Source: Pirellulales bacterium (GTDB taxonomy: Bacteria > Planctomycetota > Planctomycetia > Pirellulales > JACPPG01). From it: DNA of 46,119 nt. The stretch is from contig DASXEJ010000146.1 in the NCBI GenBank assembly GCA_036490175.1, positions 1 through 46,119 of the forward strand. The letters run 5' to 3'. The notes beneath the pieces were generated by a model. It saw nothing but the letters and a program-made list of their open reading frames with translations, had not been told where the DNA came from and did no database searches. Numbering within the stretch: position 1 is the first letter of the stretch; every line of letters starts with the position of its first letter. The position numbers and the translations under genes are program-made. Positions 34,879-41,640 of this stretch are shown here, one piece after another.

Positions 34879-36048
34879 TCAGGCTTTCAGTTGCTCGTCA
34901 TGACGCATCAGGCTTGGCGGCTGATCGGCGCGATGTACGTTGGCCAGGGCTTGTTTCGCGCCGGCGTGCTGCTCGACGTCGTTGTCCTCCCACTCGATCG
35001 ATACCCCACCGCTAAATCCGGCGCGGTTCAGCTCGACAAATAACTCTTCGATCTTGGTGGCGTCGCGGACGGTGCCGGCTGTGACAAAGTTCCAGCCATT
35101 CTCCTTGTCACCCATTGGGTGATGCCCTCCCAAACGTCCGCTACGGGTGTAGCCATCGATTACTTGCACCCCTTTGATGTGGGCGCAATGGATACGGTCG
35201 CCATACTCGCGGATGAAGTGTACGCCCGACACGCCTTGCCATTCCATGTGCGAACAGTCGAAGTTGAAGCCGGCCGCCTTGGCAAAACCGGCTGCGTCGA
35301 CCGCGCGCAGATAGTCCCCGGCGCTCGAAATATCTCCCATCGCACGTTCGCTGGGGTGGCATTCCAGATCGTAGGTGGTGCCGTACTTCAGACAGGCTTG
35401 GAATACTGGGGCGAAGCGTTCCACCAACAGTTCCAGGCTGATTTTATAAACGTCGGGAATCGGGTGACCCCCTAACGACGAAGGAAGCGGAGGGAACAGG
35501 AACCAGTGTGACCAGCAATGGGCCGGCGAGCCGACAAAACCCGAGACCGGCACCACGCGATCTTGCAGCTTGCCCATGAAGTGCGCCAGACGCACCATAT
35601 TGACTAGCGATTGGGTGGCCTGTTTGTGCGCGATCTGGCCGACATCGTCCGGCACAAAGAACGGATCGGTGCGTGGTGGATTATTGCCAGCGCTGCGCCA
35701 GCGGCCATAAGCTTCGACCGCTTCGCCGCCGAGGAACTGCAACGTTTTCGCCGTGGGCTCGTCTCCCAGAGCCTGGCCTTGCAAGTGGCCGGCGATCGAA
35801 AAGATCTCCAGCCCACGCTTACGCGCGAGCGCAACCCGCTCTTCGGCGTACTTCTGCGCTCCGGCATCGTCACCGCAACGATCGAGCGCCAGCTCCCAAC
35901 TGGCTTCCTCCCAACCGTCGAAGCCAGTCTCGGCCAGCCAATCCAGCCAGCGCTGCTCGGGCACGTTGCCAAACTGCCCACGCACCAGGCCGATTTGATG
36001 GTATGACGAACGTCCCCAGCGATGCTCTTTCGTTTGATGATGGCCCAC
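34879..36048 (-). CDS. TIM-barrel sugar isomerase/epimerase-like protein
   Basis: A 389-residue protein of the xylose-isomerase-like TIM-barrel family (AP-endonuclease 2 superfamily). GFDGWEEASWELALDRC, KRGLEIFSIAGHLQGQALGDEP, DLECHPSERAMG, FNFDCSHMEWQGVSG, RIHCAHIKGVQVI and GVSIEWEDNDVEQ supply the His, Glu and Asp metal ligands. The start is uncertain: the frame runs to 36483, but the part above 36257 is antiparallel to the cupin gene and reads as Arg-rich noise. GTG 36048, with GGAG nine bases before it, is the best choice. The substrate is an unidentified sugar or sugar acid. The cupin gene lies 209 bp upstream on the same strand. Confidence 0.75.
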   Translation of the reverse strand: MGHHQTKEHRWGRSSYHQIGLVRGQFGNVPEQRWLDWLAETGFDGWEEASWELALDRCGDDAGAQKYAEERVALARKRGLEIFSIAGHLQGQALGDEPTAKTLQFLGGEAVEAYGRWRSAGNNPPRTDPFFVPDDVGQIAHKQATQSLVNMVRLAHFMGKLQDRVVPVSGFVGSPAHCWSHWFLFPPLPSSLGGHPIPDVYKISLELLVERFAPVFQACLKYGTTYDLECHPSERAMGDISSAGDYLRAVDAAGFAKAAGFNFDCSHMEWQGVSGVHFIREYGDRIHCAHIKGVQVIDGYTRSGRLGGHHPMGDKENGWNFVTAGTVRDATKIEELFVELNRAGFSGGVSIEWEDNDVEQHAGAKQALANVHRADQPPSLMRHDEQLKA

Positions 36049-36257
36049 GACACGTTTCTCCGAGTTCGTTGCGACATGCGGCGCGAGGCGCCCACGCTCC
36101 AAGCGGAGCATCTTACGGTCCGCGGCGCGAGTTTGCAAAAGGGGCAGGGCAGGGGAGCCGATCGTGTCGGGCAGTAGTCTGTTGTCGGGTGGCGGGCGCA
36201 ACTGCCTCTGTCGAGTCGAGTCGTGAACCCAGCAAATCGAGCAAACTCTACAGCCGT

Positions 36258-36659
36258 TTAATACGCCGGCGAGTCGCTGGCCGGGAACGACTCTTCCGAG
36301 GCTTCTTGCACCACGTCGAAAGGCTCGGCCGTGATTTGGGGCGTGAGCAAGATCGTGACCAGCACCGTCGCATCGGTCAGGCCCCGTAGCGCGTGCGGCT
36401 CGTTTTCTGCGAGGTACAAGAAATCGCCCGCGGCCAACTCCTGTCGCTTTGTGCCGGTGAATGCGATGCGCCCCTCCAAACATTGCACCGTGATCGGGCC
36501 GGTCACCTTGTGTGTAGGGATTTCCTTGCCGGCGGGCAGCACCAATCGAATCACTTCCAGTTGATTGGTCTTCACCAATGTGGACGTTTTCGCGCCCGTG
36601 ATGTTCTCGCCGAGGACCAATGACACTAACTCGCCGGGTTGGATGTGATTGAACGACAT
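36258..36659 (-). CDS. Cupin-domain protein with ESFPASD tail
   Basis: A 133-residue single-domain cupin. The first cupin motif is weak (KEIPTHKVTGPITVQCLEG, with one His and no second) and the second is LYLAENEPHALRGL, so metal binding may be partial. The last 16 residues (QEASEESFPASDSPAY) form a short conserved tail that I remember at the end of many small planctomycete proteins (EEASEESFPASDPPAW type). The function is unknown: cupins of this size bind sugars, acids or metals. AAAGGT lies about ten bases before ATG. Confidence 0.78.
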   Translation of the reverse strand: MSFNHIQPGELVSLVLGENITGAKTSTLVKTNQLEVIRLVLPAGKEIPTHKVTGPITVQCLEGRIAFTGTKRQELAAGDFLYLAENEPHALRGLTDATVLVTILLTPQITAEPFDVVQEASEESFPASDSPAY

Positions 36660-37048
36660 ATCAATTCGTACCTTTCTAATTTAGCCGACGGTCGACGACG
36701 ACTTGACGCTGGTGCCGATGCAGGCCCTTCGCACCGCAACTCGCGGGCCATGTGTCGGACATTCTACACCTACGCGAGGGAAAGGGGTGCAATGTTGTGA
36801 ACCAGCCGGCACAGCTCCAGCCCTGTGGGCCATTGTTTCTTGGGTCAGCACGTCGACACATCTGTGAGAGCAGTCACGTTTTAGATTCTGTTTCTCATCG
36901 TCGATTTGTGGGTTGCGTACTATTTCGACGGCGGGTGATCGAAAACGTTCGTCACTGATCGATGAAAGTACCGAAGGCAACTCTTTATTGTCAGCAATCA
37001 CTTTGTTTGTGGCTTGACTTTTACTATTACACTAGATAGTGTAATACT
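36660..37048. other. Divergent intergenic region (cupin / arsR)
   Basis: No gene was seen in these 389 bases. It carries the minus-strand promoter region of the cupin gene and, at its right end, an AT-rich stretch with the arsR promoter and operator. A TTGACT at 37014-37019 is a candidate -35. Confidence 0.4.
37025..37046. promoter_or_regulatory. Perfect palindromic operator of arsR-csp
   Basis: TATTACACTA is followed by GA and the exact complement TAGTGTAATA: a 10-2-10 perfect palindrome, three bases from the GTG start at 37049. Its right arm contains TGTAAT (37040-37045), a possible -10 for TTGACT at 37014-37019, though the 20-bp spacing is long. A repressor bound here would cover the promoter, as expected for ArsR-type autoregulation. 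Confidence 0.7.
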
Positions 37049-37402
37049 GTGAGATGCACGCCGAAACCCTCGCTCCGTGATCGTCCGACTTTAACTGCCC
37101 CACAGGCTTCCGCGTTGGAAGACTTGTTCAAGGTTTTAGCGAACGATACCCGCCTGCGATTGCTGCATGCTATCGCCAAACATCGCGAGATTTGTGTTGG
37201 CGACTTAGCGGGCGAACTTGAAATGACCCCACAAGCCGTATCGAACCAGCGTCAACGGCTACGGGGCATCGTCGCGAGCCGCCGCGAGGGGAACAGCATC
37301 TACTATCGAATTGTCGATCAATGCGTATTAATCCTGTTGGATCGTGGTCTTTGTCTCTTGGAAGAGGCAGACAAACGGCGCGCCGCCCGGAGGTTCGTAT
37401 GA
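37049..37402 (+). CDS. ArsR/SmtB-family transcriptional repressor
   Basis: A 117-residue winged-helix protein. FKVLANDTRLRLLHAIAKHREICVGDLAGELEMTPQAVSNQRQRLR is the ArsR helix-turn-helix, and IVASRREGNSIYYRIVD is the beta-wing. In classic metal sensors of this family the third helix reads ELCVCDL; here it reads EICVGDL, so the second cysteine of that metal site is absent. A C-terminal pair of Cys (QCVLILLDRGLCL) could be an alternative site. GTG 37049 lies directly after the palindrome. Its stop overlaps the Csp gene by ATGA, so both are translated together. It probably represses this operon until copper or another thiophilic metal binds. Confidence 0.85.
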   Translation: MRCTPKPSLRDRPTLTAPQASALEDLFKVLANDTRLRLLHAIAKHREICVGDLAGELEMTPQAVSNQRQRLRGIVASRREGNSIYYRIVDQCVLILLDRGLCLLEEADKRRAARRFV

Positions 37403-37800
37403 ATCGTAGAAAATGGCTATCGAGTCTATCCGCGCTAGGGATGCTGGCGCTACCGAATATGGCTTTGGCCGAGTCGCCGGCGGAAGAATGCGACGAGTCG
37501 TGTGACGAGTGCGCAGATGCTTGTTCGGCCTGCGTCAATCATTGTATTGATCTTCTGGCCGACAGCATGCCGGTCAAAGACTGCCTTAAGGCCTGCCTCG
37601 ATTGCGCCGACATCTGTGCCGCCTGTTCAAAAGTCTCGGCGCGTAAAGGGCCATCGACTGCCATCATCGCGGCGGCCTGTGCTGCGGCTTGCGAGCGATG
37701 TGCCGCCGACTGCGAAAAGCATAAAGACGACAAGATTATGGCGAAGTGCGCAGAGGAGTGCCGGAAGTGCGCCAAGACGTGCCACCCATTGGCGAAGTAG
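37399..37800 (+). CDS. Cysteine-rich four-helix copper-storage protein (Csp1/DUF326-like)
   Basis: From ATG 37399 the protein has 133 residues. MNRRKWLSSLSALGMLALPNMALAE looks like a Tat or Tat-like signal (RRKWL), as in exported Csp1. The mature part holds 19 Cys in about 108 residues, spaced CxxC and CxxxC along helices (ECDESCDECADACSACVNHC, DCLKACLDCADICAACS, CAAACERCAADCEK, KCAEECRKCAKTC). That is the pattern of DUF326/Csp four-helix bundles that pack many Cu(I) ions on Cys inside the bundle. GGAGG precedes the start, and the four-base overlap with arsR couples translation. It is likely an exported copper sink. A role in disulfide redox is less likely. Confidence 0.88.
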   Translation: MNRRKWLSSLSALGMLALPNMALAESPAEECDESCDECADACSACVNHCIDLLADSMPVKDCLKACLDCADICAACSKVSARKGPSTAIIAAACAAACERCAADCEKHKDDKIMAKCAEECRKCAKTCHPLAK

Positions 37801-38166
37801 GTGATTCATCCGGCCAGAACTGCGGGGAGACGAGTTTTATCATCGCCTCCGGAAATAGTCGCTGAACCCTGTGATATTCGTTGGCGATGGTCAATTCATT
37901 CAAAACTACAAGCCGAATGCTGTATTGTCCTTTCTCGCCGAAAAGCCACAGCAACCTTGGCGCGTTCACGGGTTCAATGTATTCAAGGCTTTCCCGCGTG
38001 AAGTCATGCTCCAGGGCGATGGCCATTTGATGTTTCAAAAAGGCATGCCGCTGTCGAATCCAATGCCTGCTGTAGGACACCCAACCGAGTAGGCACGCCG
38101 CGCCGTTACCGCCACGAACAGTGTGCGTAGAGTGTACCGGAGCCGACTGCGGGTGGGACGCAGCAT
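37736..38166 (-). pseudogene. Frameshifted planctomycete membrane protein
   Basis: On the minus strand ATG 38166 opens with RSRLRYTLRTLFVAVT, the R-F-S-L-R-T-L-F type N-terminus of many planctomycete membrane proteins. That frame then loses its sense near 38100. The expected continuation, CLLGWVSYSRHWIRQRHAFLKHQ, is in the neighbouring frame, and so are RLLWLFGEKGQYSIRLVV and VQRLFPEAMI. One missing base near 38097-38103 joins the two parts exactly. The 3' end overlaps the csp gene by about 65 bp on the opposite strand. It is either a real pseudogene or an assembly error. The role of the intact family is unknown. Confidence 0.6.
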
Positions 38167-38227
38167 GGACCTCATTGTGGCTTCGACCGCCTGTGTGGTA
38201 TTCTCGCGGCAACAAAGGAGTCTATGC

Positions 38228-39124
38228 ATGCGTCGTGCCTTCACGCTAGTCGAAGTCTTGGTTGTCGTTGCTATCATCGGCATTTTGATAGCTATCTTGC
38301 TGCCCGCCGTTCAGGCGGCGCGGGAATCGGCTCGTTGCACTCAATGCACGAACAATCTAAAGCAAATTGGCATTGCCCTCATCAACTATCACGACACCAA
38401 CGGTGTCTTGCCAGCCGGCTATATTTCCAAATTTGACAGTAGTGGAAACGATTTAGGGCCGGGGTGGGGATGGGCCGCGGCCATTCTGCCGCACATGGAA
38501 CAGACCCCGATTTACAATGTGATCCATTTCAATCTGGCTATCGAAAGTCCACTCAACGGCGTTCGCGTGGCGAACGTGCCTTCGTACCTCTGCCCATCGG
38601 ATACCGTCAGCCTGTCGTGGCCTGCCATGAGCCGCGATACCCTCGGTAACCCGGTTGCTTTGATATGCGAGGTTGCCCCGTCCAACTACGTGGGAGTGTA
38701 TGGCTCAACAGAGCCCGGCGTTGATGGTGACGGCCTTTTTTACCGCAACAGCCAAGTGCGCATTGCAGACATAACCGACGGCACGGCGCAGACCTTGGCG
38801 GTAGGAGAGCGATCGCATTTCCTTGGTGTGGCAACCTGGGCTGGGGCAGTGACAGGTGCGATTCTATTCGACGATGATGGAGACGACGTAGGAAATGCTC
38901 ATCCCGAGAATGGTACCGGGATGGTCTTAGGCCATGCCGGTGAGAACGCTACACCGGGTGACCCGCACAGTGACGTGAACCAGTTTTTTAGTTTTCACGG
39001 TAGCGGGGCTAATTTTCTATTCGCCGATGGACATTGTAGCTTCATACCAATGAGCATCGACTACAACACCTACTGCGCGATGTCCACACGTGGTACCGGT
39101 GAAGTCGTTTCGGGAGCCTACTAA
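38228..39124 (+). CDS. DUF1559 protein with pseudopilin-like N-terminus
   Basis: From ATG 38228 the protein has 298 residues. It opens RRAFTLVEVLVVVAIIGILIAILLPAVQAARE, a type IV/II pilin-like methylation motif (G-less cleavage before F-T-L-V-E) with one hydrophobic helix. RCTQCTNNLKQIGIALINYHD follows, and the end carries SFHGSGANFLFADGHCSFI, the H-x-G-A-N-x-x-F-A-D-G signature of DUF1559. AAAGGAG lies seven bases upstream. Planctomycetes encode dozens of these; they are thought to be secreted surface or pilus-like proteins, but no function is proven. The next gene starts at the base after its stop. Confidence 0.9.
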   Translation: MRRAFTLVEVLVVVAIIGILIAILLPAVQAARESARCTQCTNNLKQIGIALINYHDTNGVLPAGYISKFDSSGNDLGPGWGWAAAILPHMEQTPIYNVIHFNLAIESPLNGVRVANVPSYLCPSDTVSLSWPAMSRDTLGNPVALICEVAPSNYVGVYGSTEPGVDGDGLFYRNSQVRIADITDGTAQTLAVGERSHFLGVATWAGAVTGAILFDDDGDDVGNAHPENGTGMVLGHAGENATPGDPHSDVNQFFSFHGSGANFLFADGHCSFIPMSIDYNTYCAMSTRGTGEVVSGAY

Positions 39125-39391
39125 ATGCGTTTTTTCCTCTGCCTGTTGATCGTGGTCGTTGGATGCAACAAAACGCCAGTGAAGCAAGACAAGCCGATAA
39201 CGCTCGCTGATGTCCCTGAGGTCGTGATGAAAGCGGCCAACGCGGCGGCCAAGAAGAATTTCCCCGACATCAAGTTCGAGACGGTTACCATCAAACGCAG
39301 TGGTGTATACGAAATCACGGGCAGGACCAAGAACGGGAAGGTCCACGACGTGGAAGTCAAGCCGGACGGCGACATCACGGAAATCGAGTAG
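39125..39391 (+). CDS. Small PepSY-like lipoprotein
   Basis: An 88-residue protein whose ATG follows the TAA of the DUF1559 gene with no gap, so the two are probably made from one message. MRFFLCLLIVVVGC is a short lipoprotein signal with the lipobox VVGC. The mature part (ADVPEVVMKAANAAAKKNFPD, YEITGRTKNGKVHDVEVKPDGDITEIE) matches the beta-alpha-beta style of PepSY-like domains, often inhibitory or binding. The zero-gap pairing with a DUF1559 pseudopilin suggests a joint surface role. Confidence 0.75.
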   Translation: MRFFLCLLIVVVGCNKTPVKQDKPITLADVPEVVMKAANAAAKKNFPDIKFETVTIKRSGVYEITGRTKNGKVHDVEVKPDGDITEIE

Positions 39392-39657
39392 GCTAAGACA
39401 CCGCCCATCGCAGTCCCATCACTCCACACATCTGCTGTAACGAAACCACGCTGTCTTGGACCTTGGCGGTTAATGTGCACAAGCTTGTAATACGCTTACT
39501 GGCCGTGATATTTCGCTCTGCCGCGGTGGAATAGCGATCGATCGGCTTCGCCGTTCGCGTCTCGCCCTGCACCGTGTGCCAGAAATAACCTATATTGGCG
39601 TATTGACCGGCGTCGTATTCTCCGCAGTCCGATCACCCTCCATGCACGGAGTGAGCC

Positions 39658-40452
39658 ATGATGCGTACAAGTAATCCTGCGTTGAACGCAGCGGTATTTA
39701 GCGTTCGGGACACGAGCTGTTCCACCGTGATGACGTTGCAAGGGACGGTCGCCAAGACGGCCATCCTGTTGGGCATCCTCATGGTCGGGGCCGCCTTCAC
39801 GTGGCATCAGGCGATGCAGGGATACGACGTTGCAAATGTCGCCAACGTCCGGCCCGGTTCGGTGCAGCTGTCGCAAGTTCCGCCAGGGATCATGGGCTAT
39901 ATCGCCGGCGGAGCGATCGTCGGCATGATTCTGGCTTTGATCACTGTGTTCAAGCCGGCTGTCTCGCCCTATACCGCGCCTGTGTATGCACTGGCCGAGG
40001 GAGTGTTTCTTGGTGGCTTCTCGGCGATGTTTCAGTACATTTATCCCGGCATCGTGCCCGAGGCGGTGGCGCTGACCTTTGGCACGTTCGCGGCTTTGTT
40101 GACCGCATATGCGACGCGCATCATTCGTCCGACCGAGAAATTCAAGTTGGGAATCGTGGCGGCCACCGGGGGCATTTGCTTGTTCTATCTGGCCACGATG
40201 GTGCTGGGCTTTTTCGGCGTCGGCATTCCCGCGATCTATCAAGCGGGCTGGGTCGGCATTGGCTTCTCGGCATTCGTGGTCGTCATCGCGGCGCTGAATC
40301 TGGTGCTCGATTTCGATTTCATCGAGACCGGCTGTGCGCAGGGCGCGCCCAAGTACATGGAATGGTACGGCGGCTTCGGCCTGCTGGTGACGCTGGTCTG
40401 GCTGTATATGGAGATCCTGCGTTTGCTCGTCAAGCTCCGCGGACGCGACTGA
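39658..40452 (+). CDS. Bax inhibitor-1/YccA-family membrane protein
   Basis: A 264-residue protein with seven hydrophobic segments. GYIAGGAIVGMILALITVF, YTAPVYALAEGVFLGGFSAMF and IYQAGWVGIGFSAFVVVIAALNLVLDFDFIETG are typical of bacterial YccA/BI-1 proteins. The DFDFIE motif near the last segments carries the conserved acidic pair that senses calcium or pH in BI-1 homologs such as YetJ. E. coli YccA inhibits FtsH. The start at the ATGATG pair (39658) follows GGAG. A good intrinsic terminator comes 42 bp after the stop. Confidence 0.88.
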   Translation: MMRTSNPALNAAVFSVRDTSCSTVMTLQGTVAKTAILLGILMVGAAFTWHQAMQGYDVANVANVRPGSVQLSQVPPGIMGYIAGGAIVGMILALITVFKPAVSPYTAPVYALAEGVFLGGFSAMFQYIYPGIVPEAVALTFGTFAALLTAYATRIIRPTEKFKLGIVAATGGICLFYLATMVLGFFGVGIPAIYQAGWVGIGFSAFVVVIAALNLVLDFDFIETGCAQGAPKYMEWYGGFGLLVTLVWLYMEILRLLVKLRGRD

Positions 40453-40494
40453 GTTGCCGGCATTGGCTGTTACTCTGTGTGGCAAAGAATTCAG

Positions 40495-40527
40495 GCCCAC
40501 GTCGCTCGAGCGCGGCGTGGGCTTTTT
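40495..40527 (+). terminator. Intrinsic terminator after the YccA-type gene
   Basis: GCCCACG (40495-40501) pairs with CGTGGGC (40516-40522), with the inner palindrome CGCTCGAGCG, and is followed by TTTTT (40523-40527). It is a GC-rich stem with a U-tract 42 bp past the YccA stop. Confidence 0.75.
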
Positions 40528-40700
40528 GTTGCACCGCGATCGCGTGTGCGACAAAGTGACGTGCGGTTCCGGCGGCGTGGACCGGCATTGCCGTCTTTAC
40601 GAGCGGTTGCAGGGTCGCGTCGAGGCGCAGGAGTTCAACAAGAAGCGCAAGGCCAAGGATCATTTCCTGACGCGCGAGTTGGACAAGCCTCGGCGCAGCG

Positions 40701-41151
40701 ATGACCTGGGCAAAGCTGCTGGCTGACAACCGCGTGGACAAGGAACCGCCGAGCAAGGCGGAGCTGGGTAACCTGTTGGGTAACCTGTGCTCGATCGTCA
40801 CCCGCAGCCTCAACGATGTCGCATCGACCGGCTCGTCGGCCGATGCCCCGCTTCGTACTCACCAATGATGCTGCCCGCACCTTGTCGCTGATCGTCGTGC
40901 GTGCGAGGGGCTACCGGCCTAAATCCACCGGCGGTCACCACTACAACACCTTCATGGCCCTGGAGACGGCGGAGCCAGCCTTCAAAAACCAGGCGGTGTA
41001 TTTCGACGGGTGCTGGTCGCGCAATACGACGGAATACAACTTCGCTGGCGGTATAACCGAGACCAACGCCGCTGCATTGCTCAAGGCAGTGAGGCAATTT
41101 GCCCCCGATGTCGAGGACTGGTTCAAAACCCACTATCCCGCGATCGTTTGA
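40701..41151 (+). pseudogene. Frameshifted HEPN-domain protein
   Basis: ATG 40701 opens MTWAKLLADNRVDKEPPSKAEL and reads in frame to SSADAPLRTHQ. The family text continues in the next frame: RFVLTNDAARTLSLIVVRARGYRPKSTGGHH... WSRNTTEYNFAGG. Removing one C of the CCCC run at 40846-40849 gives SADARFVLTNDAAR without a break. A perfect 12-bp tandem duplication (40765-40788) adds GNLLGNLC where one copy would be expected. RNTTEY matches the Rx4Y/H motif of HEPN RNase folds. Intact relatives of this HEPN group are usually part of defence or toxin pairs; no MNT-type partner was found here. It is likely a decayed toxin-type gene. Confidence 0.65.
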
Positions 41152-41640
41152 CCGCTTTCTTGTCAGGACACGCGGTTTCGTTCGTAGCGAATTAACCCCA
41201 GGAACGAGGACTTCTACACATTGCCTGGGTGTGCCCTTCAGGGGTTATTGCTCAATCACGAATAGCATTGCTCGTCTTCAATTCGATTGGTTTTCAAGGC
41301 TACTCGGTACCAGCAGCGCTGCTCGCCGCTTGGCCGTCAATCGGCTACAATGCTGCCACACCATTTGTTGCTTTAGCAACTTTGAAAAAAAGTTTGCAAC
41401 ACTTGAGAGGCGTCAGCGACTGTACTGATAGCGGCAATGATCGCCGGTCCGAGAAAGTACGGGTCGAGCCTCAATGATCTGCGGGGCCGCAGCGTGGCGC
41501 TCTTCATCGAGTTGCTGGACGCGGATCTGTACGGGTTCCGGATTAAATAACGCAATCGCCGAATTGCGAAGCATTGCACTTTAATGAGCCAAGCTCGCTG
41601 ATGAAGGCGCGCCGCATCGAATCTCTCGGACCATCCTTAC
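41152..41640. other. Intergenic region after the HEPN remnant
   Basis: No convincing gene was seen in these 489 bases. Two short frames look faintly protein-like: one at 41229-41477, and one at 41437-41550 (starting MIAGPRKYGSSLNDLRGR). They overlap in different frames and neither has a good ribosome-binding site. It may be debris of a gene that belonged to the HEPN remnant. Confidence 0.35.

Noticed and set aside
36049..36483. N-terminal extension of the sugar isomerase frame
   Set aside because: It overlaps the cupin gene and reads as Arg-rich noise; the family body begins near the chosen GTG.
39496..40554. 352-residue minus-strand frame over the YccA-type gene
   Set aside because: It is antisense to a clear membrane protein and very rich in His, Arg and Gln.
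40454..40726. 90-residue frame starting right after the YccA stop
   Set aside because: It runs straight through a good intrinsic terminator and overlaps the HEPN start. No known motif was seen, and the TTG start has no ribosome-binding site.
41229..41550. Two overlapping short frames after the HEPN remnant
   Set aside because: They look faintly protein-like, but they are short, overlap in different frames and lack ribosome-binding sites.
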